Below, one piece after another: positions 11,701 through 20,890 of a stretch of DNA of 64,000 nt. Numbering within the stretch: position 1 is the first letter of the stretch; the number at the start of each line of letters is the position of its first letter. The position numbers and the translations under genes were made by a program. A model generated the notes under the pieces. It was not told the DNA's origin. It ran no database searches and worked only from the letters and a program-made list of their open reading frames with translations. This DNA comes from Solanum dulcamara (taxonomy: Eukaryota; Streptophyta; Magnoliopsida; Solanales; Solanaceae): positions 88,574,341 through 88,638,340 of the forward strand of contig NC_077237.1 of NCBI RefSeq assembly GCF_947179165.1. The letters run 5' to 3'.

Positions 11701-11795
11701 TTAGATACATTGGACAAACTACTCTGGGAAGTGCTGCCATTTTTGGTCTCTTCTTGGGAGCTGGAAGCTTGATACACTGTGGAAAGTCATACTAA
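8736..11795 (+). CDS. ROMO1: ROMO1/Mgr2-like mitochondrial inner-membrane protein
   Basis: A small protein of the reactive oxygen species modulator 1 family, related to yeast Mgr2, which gates lateral release at the TIM23 translocase and in animals affects mitochondrial ROS. Three exons: 8736-8808, 11031-11068, 11682-11795, all GT-AG and in phase, give 74 residues, the usual plant size. It begins MARDSCLARVTAGVAVGGAI and ends GAGSLIHCGKSY. Two hydrophobic Gly-rich segments with GxxxG-like spacing (about 11-28 and 49-66) form the expected hairpin of two membrane helices around a basic loop (YEAVRYKVPGLMKIRY). Intron 1 (2.2 kb) has absorbed a SINE and tandem repeats. A lone copy of exon 1 remains at 15831-15903. 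Family identity is strong; the plant role is inferred. Confidence 0.92.
8993..9345 (+). repeat. About 115-130-bp tandem repeat, ROMO1 intron 1
   Basis: About three degenerate units starting near 8993, 9122 and 9236. Each has a GATTCATATAGYYRACCCCG-like stretch, GGCTTGTTTGGGACTGA, a GTAGTTG/GTAGTAG run and CATTTCTCAATTGTRTTCTAG. A further isolated relative lies near 9776-9830. The shared motif is one seen in Solanaceae SINE 3' ends, so the array may have grown from a SINE tail; that origin is inference. Confidence 0.7.
9934..10137 (-). mobile_element. tRNA-derived SINE with 11-bp target duplication
   Basis: A 204-bp insert is bounded by the identical 11-mer TGCTTAGTAAT (9923-9933 and 10138-10148). 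On the minus strand it starts with a tRNA-like head: an A-box-like TCTAGTGGTAAGGGAG and a B-box-like GAATTCAAACTCC, spaced as in Pol III promoters. It ends in an A-run (AAAAAAAAAGGAA on that strand). Head, tail and target duplication together define a SINE, probably of a Solanaceae family. It sits in ROMO1 intron 1, antisense to the gene. Confidence 0.85.
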
Positions 11796-12874
11796 GCTTT
11801 TCTTTTAGTGCTGACTAAAGCTCTTCTTGTCTCAAGAGTATAGAACAATATCAAAAGAATGCGCCATGTACTTCCAATTTGATTTTTGTTTACAAATTTT
11901 CCGTTTCAAACAGTCTTCTCTTAGCTTTTAGCTCCATCTAGTGGTGGAGCCTTGCGCGCGGTGAATTTGGATTAGTCCAGCGATGGTTAAAAAAACGAAA
12001 AAGTTTTATAGGCATCGAGTTGTATGTCACAGTGCAAAAGCTCTTGATTGACAAATATGACTTGAATGACATTCTTGATATGAGTAGCGATTTGAAATCC
12101 AAAGAGCCAACAACATACTCAATTACAACAACAAATAAAGGATTTTGTGGCAATAATATAATTGCCGTTGTATTATATTTAGTAATATTATGACTATTTA
12201 TAACCAACACTTAATATAAATGTTGCTAAAGGTTTTAGCGACTCTGAATCAATGACTAAATACTTATTTTGCTGTATAGTTTCACAAGTGGTGTCCGGAG
12301 AGATTAGTGTATACACATATCTTACCTCTATATTGGACAAGGTAGATAGGTTATTTTTGATAAATACATAAATTGTGACACTAAAAGTGTTAAAAACTTT
12401 TAACAAATTAAAATGATTAAAACTGTTTAACGCATATTTTAAAGACTATTTTGATATTTTACAGGATTTTCCTTATTTTTGATTTTAAAAAGAAATAAAT
12501 AAATAAATTTTAAGACAGATGGAAAGAAAATATATGCATGTCTGTTTACTATTCTTTTCGTTAGTAATATATTTCTTTCCTTTTTTAAAATTAGTAACAT
12601 CCTTATATATACTGTCTTAATAACAGCTAAGTTTTTGCCTTTTTGTTGAGGAAAAAAATAACTTCTTTTATCTTCTTCTCCTCACCCTTCCTTTGAAGTT
12701 AGATCACAAGTTCGAGTTATAGAATCTTGCATCAGGTTAGACTGTCGATGGATAGTGGCCCTTCTCGGAATCTTATATGAAAACGCAGAATGCTTCGTGT
12801 ATCAAATTATTTTTTTTAAAAAAATTGATCTATTTTACATTATCACTAGTGTTAATTTATTTTTATTTTCAGCC
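11796..12874. other. Spacer between ROMO1 and kinase copy 1
   Basis: Contains the ROMO1 3' UTR and AT-rich DNA. A piece around 11940-11980 (GTGGTGGAGCCTTGCGCGCGG) and one around 12130-12240 (GTTGCTAAAGGTTTTAGCGAC) look like worn transposon sequence but have no defined ends. From 12375 onward the sequence is the 5' region of the kinase and is repeated at 16021. No gene is seen. Confidence 0.5.
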
Positions 12875-13567
12875 ATGAATCCAAGCTTATTTAAAATGTC
12901 AATGCGTGTTGGTTTCTCCTTGGTTATGGTAAGTTTTCTAGTACTAAAATATTTAGTAGTCAATTTAGTATTTAACCAAAAACAAATCTAGCTAAATTAA
13001 TTACTTTTTTTTTCCGAATATTTTGTCACATGTAGTCACTTATAATGCTATTGGTACCTGCTGTATTGATACCTTTTTGGATCAACAAGGTCAAAATAAT
13101 TGAAGGCGAGATTAAGGTACTTCACATCTGATTATTTTTAGTTTAACGTCTAGTGAACGACTATTTAGGTTAATTCATTGTATAGTTTAATTTTCAGGTT
13201 TATAATGTACAAGATTTTGTACAAAGAGATTATCACAAGAATATTAAATTTGGATTCATGTTAATCATCTTAATGATGGTTGCTTTGGCTATTTCCATAG
13301 TTACTTTTGTTATACTAACAATAAGAGCAGCAAGAAGAGAAATGTATTTGTGTTCTGCACTTATTAAACAAATGGAAGCAACTCAACAAGCTGAGAGGAA
13401 GAGTATGAATAAAAGTACTGCGTCTGCTCGCGCTAATCATGATGTTAGAGCTTCTCTTGCTGGAATAAGTGGATTAATTTGGATGTGTCGCATCCAGGCT
13501 TCAGATTAATTTGGATGTGTCGCATCCAGGCTTCACCTGAATCTGAATTCGTGAAGTATTTGGATCA
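12875..13567 (+). pseudogene. Truncated CKI1-like kinase, duplication copy 1
   Basis: Holds exons 1-3 of the kinase found complete at 16527-20387: 12875-12928, 13036-13116 and 13198 onward, with intact GT-AG sites for introns 1 and 2. It encodes the two membrane segments and the phosphoacceptor H-box (NHDVRASLAG). A 32-bp direct duplication (13472-13503 / 13504-13535) then brings in a TAA at 13507-13509, and at 13567 the gene is cut and fused to LIP1P sequence. If transcribed, a 148-residue protein could be made with membrane anchor and H-box but no ATPase or receiver domain. Most likely a dead remnant, although its 5' region matches the intact gene. Confidence 0.9.
13472..13535 (+). repeat. 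32-bp direct duplication next to the breakpoint
   Basis: Two adjacent copies of GATTAATTTGGATG...CAGGCTTCA (32 bp each) occur here, while the intact kinase has one copy (about 17120-17151). Lying 32 bp left of the duplication junction, it may be a repair product of the same event; it creates the stop that ends the truncated frame. Confidence 0.9.
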
Positions 13568-14436
13568 CTGAGCCAGTATTTACAGGTGAGCAATATGGTA
13601 CCCGGATTCAACCTCTAGATAGAAAGTGGCTTTACTGGTTCAAATAACTACTTATGGGATGGCCTACTGGTTTCTGCTGTCTTTCCACTTTCGTGTTCTC
13701 AAAAGTCTTCATTTAGTGCCCGTTTGGATTGGCTTATTTTAGGTGCTTTTAAGCAAAAAAAATTTTTAAGCAGTTTTGAAGTATTTGAGAAAAGTTAAAA
13801 GGTGCTTATAAGCACTTATTTTTAAACCAAAACAACAAAAATAAGCATAAAGCCATTCCAAACAGGCTCTTAATCTGTTTTTGATGTTTGAATTTTGTGA
13901 TCCACTGATGCTGTATCTCTTTTTGTCGTATCTCCTCTTTGAGGCTCTTAGCAGCTTAGACTAAGAAAGTCATCTCTCATTTTGTGCAGCCAACCCCATT
14001 ACATCTTACTGTCAAAGAATATGTTACCCCTGAAAAGTTTGCTTTTTGGAAGGACTATGGAGAGTCTATTGGCTTCCGTTATGTGTCCAGTGGTCCCTTG
14101 GTAAGACCTTACACTAATACCAATCTCCTTTCGATAAGAAATGCCTGCTTTTGAAGTTTGATTTTAGTTTTTCAATGGAAATTCTAACTAGATCATGGAT
14201 GGTACTAGTGAATCACAGACAACTCTTGTGAAACAGGAGAATCGGACTTACTTCGTTCTTAATGATGTCATCTGTCAAACTTGCAATCTTCTTTTTGACT
14301 GCTCCAATTGTGTAAGCTTTGTGATTTAACAGAATTTTTTCTTCTCCAGGTTCGATCCTCCTACCGAGCAGGAGAACTGTTTGTTCAGACTATGGTGAAA
14401 GAGAGTGCCAGAAATGCACAAACTATGTCACAATAA
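13568..14436 (+). pseudogene. LIP1P 3' fragment (exons 5-6)
   Basis: Duplicated end of lipoyl synthase: the last bases of exon 4 (to 13585), exon 5 at 13990-14100 and exon 6 at 14350-14436, with intact splice sites and stop. It lacks a start and both cysteine clusters, so it cannot make an enzyme. One visible coding difference is Ala to Ser in exon 5 (VASG becomes VSSG). The intron-4 MITE is carried along at 13716-13869. Confidence 0.93.
13716..13869. mobile_element. Duplicated Harbinger-like MITE
   Basis: The same 154-bp TTA-flanked element as at 7048-7201, moved here by the segmental duplication rather than by transposition, since its flanks are also duplicated. It differs by a few bases (for example GCCATTCC for GCCAATCC in the right end). 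Confidence 0.8.
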
Positions 14437-15324
14437 TGCGCTGCCTCTTCTCACACACATATACAAGAAGCTGCATTTTGATTATTTTTGAGAGCTTGAT
14501 GATTATGTCAAGAACACGAGATCTGAACTCACAAATACTCTATAGTCACAGCTTTGATCTTTGATCAATAGATGAATCTTACAGAGCCTTAAAAGGCCAA
14601 CTTTGCCTTTTGATTGTTGTACTTTTTTCTTTAATTCTGTTTGGTTGATTCTGTATACAAAACTAGAAGGAAATTAGTTTGTTAAATCAATTTCTTTAAT
14701 GGTAATAGATGTTTGGAAAAATTTGTGTAATCAATTTCTTGTTTTTTTTTTTTGGAGGATTTGTTTTCATGTGACCCTCCTGTTTGTAATTATCTCTTTT
14801 ATATGTTAATATAATGAGGTAGAACCTTTCATTACTATGAGAGGAATGAGAGGTTCTAGCTTGAGTGGGTGGCTTACTTTTTCTCTTATCGATAAATGAT
14901 AACTAATCTTGAGATTATTCGTAGAATGAGTTTATTTCATAATTTGTTGGGATAAAATCGCGAAAAAAATTATTTTGAGATTGTAAACTTATTTTTATCT
15001 CACATTAAGGGTGAAATAGAACGAATTTCAGAATAATTAATCCTGATATAACTTGTTCTCAATCAAACGAGCTTTTAGGATGAAAACTGAGAAATGTTTA
15101 CTATCCAAGCAACTTACTTTTGTCACAAATAAATAAATAGAGTGGATTGTTTAATTAAAAAACAAATAAGTGTTTGAAAATATATTTGAGGGACTATTGT
15201 GAACTTACCTATAGCATGAGGGAGGGATCTGTATATTCATTTTCCCTACAGGTCCTCAGAAGGGCAACTATATAAACCATTTGTCTCTTCACTGAACAAC
15301 GAACTCAAATTCCCCATTGAAGAA

Positions 15325-15797
15325 TGTTAGAAAATCAAAATGAAGAAGTCTGAAGTTTTGGGAATTTTTCTGTGTATCCTTTCATATTGTCTCTGTATCT
15401 ATTTTATACAAAATATCTAATGAATAAACTATCAAAGAAAAAGAAAAATCCTATACATATTTGTGCTACTTGACAAACTAATTAAATTTGTTTTTTTTAT
15501 GTACAGGGTTTATCTGACTGAGGTGTATGGTCCAGATTTAATCCATCAAAATACTTTCAATGGTTGTGATGCAATCTTGGATATTCAATGGCTGTGATGC
15601 AAACTTAGATAATCAACGGCCCTGGTGCAATCACAGATGATCAACGGTCCTGATGTAGTGTGCCCACTATCTTGGACACGTAAAAAGAACTTCTGGCTGT
15701 CTGAAGACTTTGTGTGTCTGTTCATTTTCTTCTTCTTCTTTCATCTTTCTCTTCATCTTGAACTTCAAGCTGCTTCAGAGATGGCTTCATTCCAACA
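15325..15797. mobile_element. Solo LTR (473 bp) in duplication copy 2
   Basis: The insert begins TGTTAGAAAATC and ends TTCCAACA (TG...CA), and is flanked by the 5-bp direct repeat AAGAA (15320-15324, 15798-15802). Copy 1 shows the empty site at about 8702-8708 with a single AAGAA. Its size, ends and 5-bp duplication are those of an LTR retrotransposon reduced to one LTR. Inside, about 15560-15660, are four degenerate 30-bp units of the type AATCAACGGYCCTGGTGCAA. No gag or pol remains. It interrupts the 5' leader of the ROMO1 remnant. Confidence 0.88.
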
Positions 15798-15830
15798 AAG
15801 AAAGAAAAAGAAGAGAGAGAAAGAGCGAAA

Positions 15831-15903
15831 ATGGCGAGAGATAGCTGCCTGGCGCGTGTGACGGCGGGGGTGGCCGTCGGTGGTGCAATTGGTGGCGCTG
15901 TTG
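15831..15903 (+). pseudogene. ROMO1 exon 1 remnant
   Basis: A copy of ROMO1 exon 1 with the same 24 codons, followed by an intact GT donor at 15904 and about 117 bp of intron 1. Exons 2 and 3 were removed by the 3.4-kb deletion, so the gene is dead. A transcript from here could in principle splice into kinase exons downstream. Confidence 0.92.
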
Positions 15904-16526
15904 GTAACTTCCTTCAAACTTTTCTACTTAAACCCTACTAACCATTTTCTCATTTTTTGCTTATTCTTTGCCGTTAATCGAAACCCCATAAACCGAAACG
16001 TACTGTTGATGTTATTCTATGTGACACTAAAAGTGTTAAATTTTTTTAACAAATTAAAAGGATTAAAACGCATATTTTAAAGACTATTTTGATATTTTAA
16101 AGGATTTTCCTTATTTTGATTTTAAAAAGAAAAATAAATAAATTTTAAGACAGATGGAAAGAAAATATATGCATATCTGTTTACTATTCTTTTCGTTAGT
16201 AATATTTTTCTTTCCTTTTTTAAAACTAGTAACATCCTTATATATACTGTCTTCTTATATATACTGTCTTAATAAGAGCTAAGTTTTTGCCTTTTTGTTG
16301 AGGAAAAAAATACCTTCTTTTATCTTCTTCTCCTCACCATTCCTTTGAAGTTAGATCACAAGTTCGAGTTATAGAATCTTGCATCAGGTTAGACTGTCGA
16401 TGGATAGTGGACCTTCTCGGAATCTTATATGAAAACACAGAATGCTTCGTGTATCAAATTATTTTTTTTAAAAAAATTGATCTATTTTACATTATCACTA
16501 GTGTTAATTTATTTTTATTTTCAGCC

Positions 16527-19500
16527 ATGAATCCAAGCTTATTTAAAATGCCAATGCCTGTTGGTTTCTGCTTGGTTCTGGTAAGTTTTCTAGTACTAAA
16601 ATATTTAGTAGTCAATTTAGTATTTAACCAAAAAGAAATCTAGCTAAATTAATTACTTTTTTTTTTGAATATTTTGTCACATGTAGTCACTTATAATGCT
16701 ATTGGTACCTGCTGTATTGATACCTTTTTGGATCAACAAGGTCAAAATAATTGAAGGCAAGATTAAGGTACTTCACATCTGATTATTTTTAGTTTAACGT
16801 AGTGAACGACTATTTAGGTTAATTCATTGTATAGTTTAATTTTCAGGTTTATAATGTACAAGATTTTGTACAAAGAGATTATCACAAGAATATTAAATTT
16901 GGATTCATGTTAATCATCTTAATGATGGTTGCTTTGGCTATTTCCATAGTTACTTTTGTTATACTAACAATAAGAGCAGCAAGAAGAGAAATGTATTTGT
17001 GTTCTGCACTTATTAAACAAATGGAAGCAACTCAACAAGCTGAGAGGAAGAGTATGAATAAAAGTACTGCGTCTGCTCGCGCGAATCATGATGTTAGAGC
17101 TTCTCTTGCTGGAATAAGTGGATTAATTTGGATGTGTCGCATCCAGGCTTCACCTGAATCTGAATTCGTGAAGTATTTGGATCATATGGAGTCTTGCAAG
17201 AACGATCTTTTAGGTTAGTGTTTTGTTAGTTCAGTCGGATTTAACTTGTATACTCTGACAATCTAAAAAAGCGTTTACAGTAGTAAAGTATTTGGATCAT
17301 ATGGAATCTTGCAAGAATGATCTTTTTGGTTAGTGTTTTAGATCAGTCGTATTTAACTTATATACTTTGACAATCTAAGAAAACGTTTATAGTACCAAAG
17401 TATTTGGATCATATTTATGGAATCTTGCAAGAACGATCTTTTAGGTTAGTGTTTTATTAGCTAAGTCGGATTTAACTTAATCTAAAAAAAAACGTTTCTA
17501 GTAGCAAAGTATTTTAACATATTATGTTTTTAGTAGGTTATCTGTCTTATTTTCTTCTATGTTACTGATGCCACTTTTTTTGCGAGATTACCTGCTATGT
17601 AACTTCAAAGTTATGATCTTTTTTTCCTTCAGACATATTGAATTCGATTCTTGACGAAAGCAAGATTGAAGAAGGGAAGAAGCAACTTAAAGAAGAAGAA
17701 TTCAACATAGAAGAGCTACTAGAACATGTTGTCAACATCTATTACCCGAATGGAGCAATGAAGAATGTAGACGTGTTACTAGATCCATGTGATGGTTCTA
17801 TCAAACGATTCTCTCGTGTTAAAGGAGATAGGATAGAATTGCAGCGGATCTTGAATAACTTGTTGCAAAATGCAGATAAATTTACATCAGAGGGACATAT
17901 TACTCTTCGTGCTTGGGCTCGAAAACCTGGTTTTGAGGAAAGTTTCAATCTTGCTCCGAATACAAGTATTTCTAGTATTGGTTGTATGTCATGTTTACGT
18001 TTACAGAACGATGAATCTTCTAAAGAAATGCGAGTACTGAATAGAGTTCAGAAAGATCCCAACTGTGTGGAGTACATATTCGAGGTGGATGATACAGGGA
18101 AAGGAATTCCGAAAGAGAAACAAAAGTCAGTTTTTGAGAATTATGTTCAAGTGAATGATCAAACAACTTCTGTTCATGGATCACAAGCAGGAACTGGCTT
18201 AGGCCTCAGCATTACTCAGTCATTAGTACGTATATCTTTTACCATACACTACGCACAATAGTGAATTCAAAATTTAGAGTCAGTGTGTTCTACTTTTCTA
18301 GATGCGCCAATCTCACACACACACACACAGATGTGCGCTCTGCTTCTTAGTCTAGAACCTGAACTGTCTATATGTGCATTTTATATATTAATGATCCTGT
18401 AGTTTTATAGATTCTGTAAAAATCCTGCAAATCTCCTAACAGTTCATTTATATATTTTCCAAAGGAAAATGAACATGGAGAAACATTGTACATTTATTTC
18501 AGCATTGTCTAGCTCTATGTTGCTTTGACTGTTCAAAAATCTCGCTGAGTACATATCAAATCCTCCAAAACTAGTTAGTTTTTTGAGTATTTGACAAGAT
18601 GCATCAACATTCTTGGAAAGTCAGAGCAATTTAAGACTTTTATTAAAGATATTGCTTCCTGTTAACCCCGAGCCAATGTCAGTTCAATTGTTCTTTCTAG
18701 CTGGTGCAATAGCGCCCTAGGCATTAACCAAGCACGTTTCTTGTCTTATCAGTGTTATTGCAGTCTGTTTTTGGTACTAATATTTCTCCAAGACACAAAC
18801 TAATCATGATTTATGGAAACATTTCAAGATTTGCTTCGTATAGAGTTTAATGAATTTCGTACTTCATATCTCATGTTACTTTCTTATTTACGTTCATTTT
18901 TCAGGTTCGTTTAATGGGAGGTGAAATAGGTATCGTTGACAAGCAAATTGGTGAAAAGGGAACTTGCTTCAGATTCAACATTTTCCTCATAGCATGTGAT
19001 CAGCCTCAAGCTCAAGATCATCAAGCAATTAGTGTTAATTATGCAAGAAAAGAAGATTTGGAGTCTCAATTAGGAGGAGGTTATATATCTAGTGACTCTT
19101 ATTATCATTCAGTAGCAAGTGATAATAGTATCACTAGTCATCAGAAATCCAATGTCATTCTTTTCATTAAGGAGGAAGAAAGAAGCCGAGTTCTTCGTAG
19201 ATTCATGATGAACATACTAGGCTTAAATGTACATGTTGTGAATCGACAGGAGCAGTTTCCTCTAACTCTCAAGAAGGTGAAAGGGAAAATAATCAACTTT
19301 CCATCATACAACTCCTCCTCGTCCTCGGGTGAATCAAAGGAAATTCCTCTCAGTGCTCTAGACGGAAAAGATATCAATACCTCATCATTTCAGAGGAGAG
19401 GCAGAGGACTTCGTTCTAAAAGTGCAGTTATAAGATTCATCTTGATCATAATTGACACAAGTGATGGACTAACTCGAGATATGAGTCGTGCTATGGCTGA

Positions 19501-20387
19501 GTTCCGAAAGGACTTTACTAAGAATGTGTCCCTTCGTGTTGTTTGGCTCGATAAACCAGGTGTAGATGAGGATAAACTACCTTCAACAGATATAGTCATG
19601 GCAAAACCACTACATGGTTCTCGTTTATATCGTGTCCTCAAATTTACACAACAAATAAAGGATGAAACAACTTCAAGAATCAAGATTCAACAACATCCAT
19701 TAGTACAAGATGTTTCTGTTGAGGTTAACGGACATTCTAATAAGAAGTTACCTTTAACAGGAAAGAAAATATTGGTGGTTGAGGATGATAGGACATTACT
19801 TATGATTTGCACAACCGCAATTTCTAAGCTTGGTGCAACTACTTACACATGTAAAAATGGTCAAGAAGCTGTAGATGAAGTTTGCAAAGGCCTTAGTGAT
19901 CAACGCGATATTGGACCATCCACTCCTTCACCACCATTTGATTATATTCTGATGGATTGCGAGGTAAGATGTGATTCATATTCATTCTTCTTGTTGAAAA
20001 CTATGTTGCTTATATCACGAAACTTTTGGAGGATCTGAGAAACATAAGTTGAAAATATACCATTTATAATTGGAAGTCCAACTATTAGAGCCTACTTAAC
20101 TCATTTAACATGTTAACTACACCAATAATATATAACTGAATAATATCGTTGTTTGTTTTGTTTTGTGGTAGATGCCGGAGATGAATGGATTTGAAGCAAC
20201 GAAAGGCATTAGGAAAGAAGAGGCACGATATGGAATTCGAATACCTATAATAGCTTTCACAGCACATACAGAAAAGGAAGAGACAGATAAGATTTTTCAA
20301 GCTGGAATGGATTATTACTTACCTAAAGAAAGCAATGGTGAAGAGATTTTGAAAGCCATAGATTATATAGAACATACAATGGTTTAA
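16527..20387 (+). CDS. CKI1-like hybrid histidine kinase, short sensor
   Basis: A membrane histidine kinase of the CKI1 type, which feeds phosphate to HPt proteins of the cytokinin-type phosphorelay. Exons: 16527-16580, 16687-16767, 16847-17213, 17633-18225, 18905-19963, 20172-20387; all GT-AG and in phase, 789 residues. Two membrane helices (about 11-34 and 63-88) flank a loop of only about 28 residues. Then come the CKI1-typical MEATQQAERKSMNKS, H-box NHDVRASLAG (H126), N-box RILNNLLQNADKFT, G1 VDDTGKGIP, G2 GTGLGL, and a C-terminal receiver (E658-D659-D660, phosphoacceptor D716 in MDCEMPEMNG, K770). All catalytic residues are present. Arabidopsis CKI1 has some 300 more residues between the helices; intron 2 (79 bp) leaves no room for them. 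The start is chosen as the first ATG of the frame, just after a TTTTCAG that could be a leader-intron acceptor. Confidence 0.92.
17171..17505 (+). repeat. Tripled exon 3/intron 3 boundary of the kinase
   Basis: Three tandem units of 115, 112 and 108 bp (17171-17285, 17286-17397, 17398-17505), with a stub of a fourth to about 17515. Each contains the last 43 or so bases of exon 3 (AAGTATTTGGATCATATGG... to GATCTTTTAG) followed by GTTAGTGTTTT intron sequence. Each unit therefore carries its own potential 5' splice site (17214, 17329, 17445). Only the first joins in frame directly; reading through it meets a TAG at once. Confidence 0.88.
18308..18330. repeat. CA microsatellite in kinase intron 4
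   Basis: A short (CA)n run within intron 4; otherwise the 679-bp intron shows nothing notable. Confidence 0.8.
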
Positions 20388-20500
20388 AAAATGTTTGTTA
20401 TGTGAGACCTGAAGTAAAATTTTGATAGATGGAACATGGAGATTTTTTTGGGTATACCAAGTCAACAGATGCATTGTATTTTATCACTTAACCATAGTTA

Positions 20501-20587
20501 ATTATACATATTCAAATCTCATTCACTAAATTATACATATTCAAACCTCATTCACTAAATTATACATATTCAAACCTCATTCACTAA
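20501..20587 (+). repeat. 29-bp tandem repeat, three units
   Basis: Three adjacent 29-bp units (20501, 20530, 20559), ATTATACATATTCAAAYCTC plus ATTCACTAA, identical except for one T/C change in unit 1. They lie about 115 bp past the kinase stop codon, probably in or near its 3' UTR. Confidence 0.92.
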
Positions 20588-20792
20588 ATTATGAACTATT
20601 TATCCTCCTTTGCCCCTTGGTTCTTGTTATTTTGAATCAGTTTGCACACATCTTGACTATTCTACTTAGTACACCTTGAGCACCAACTATGGCCTCTAAT
20701 GGATCATCTTTCCAAAGCCTAGTATAGGCGCATTTATGCACACGATATGTTTAACTTGTTTTCTTATCAATTAAGTTGATCGTCTCATGGAA

Positions 20793-20890
20793 ACAATGTA
20801 TCTATCTCTATGAGGTAGGAGTAAGGTCTGCGTACACTTTACCCTCTTCAAAATCTACTTGTGGGATTACACTGGATATGTTGTTGTTAA
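20793..20890 (-). mobile_element. SINE-like repeat (CAACAACATAYCCAGTG type)
   Basis: On the minus strand it reads TAACAACAACATATCCAGTG, TAATCCCACAAGTAG, GTGTACGCAGACCTTACTCC, a repeat seen five times in this window (also about 47216, 60065, 62500, 63779) and very common in Solanaceae DNA. The family assignment (Au-SINE-like) is from memory and unproven here. Confidence 0.55.

Larger units (their letters stand above)
6900..13567 (+). repeat. Segmental tandem duplication, copy 1
   Basis: This block runs from the last bases of LIP1P exon 4 to the third exon of a CKI1-like kinase, and is repeated directly downstream at 13568-17184. Aligned parts are nearly identical, including introns, UTRs and MITEs. 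Copy 1 keeps ROMO1 intact. At its right end, kinase sequence ending TTGGATCA (position 13567, matching 17184) is joined to LIP1P sequence CTGRGCCAG (13568, matching 6900), with only a 2-bp CA overlap. This is the classic layout of one tandem duplication: full LIP1P on the left and full kinase on the right. Confidence 0.93.
13568..17184 (+). repeat. Segmental tandem duplication, copy 2
   Basis: The second copy of 6900-13567, shorter because 3449 bp are missing: position 16020 corresponds to 8925 and 16021 to 12375. The loss removes the rest of ROMO1 intron 1, exons 2-3 and the spacer. About 53 bp of a MITE are also lost near 14888. It has gained a 473-bp solo LTR (15325-15797). At 17184 it continues into the unduplicated 3' part of the kinase. 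Confidence 0.93.

Noticed and set aside
2355..11795. Functional cluster of organelle genes (LIP1P next to ROMO1)
   Set aside because: The proteins act in different organelles and pathways, and neighbouring plant genes usually have no functional link. Nothing in the sequence supports a unit.
13990..14436. Second functional lipoyl synthase
   Set aside because: Only the last two exons are present. There is no start, no cysteine clusters and no transit peptide.
16400..16432. Upstream ATG at 16400 as the kinase start
   Set aside because: Its frame ends after 10 codons (TGA). It may be a short upstream frame in the leader, but it cannot start the kinase.
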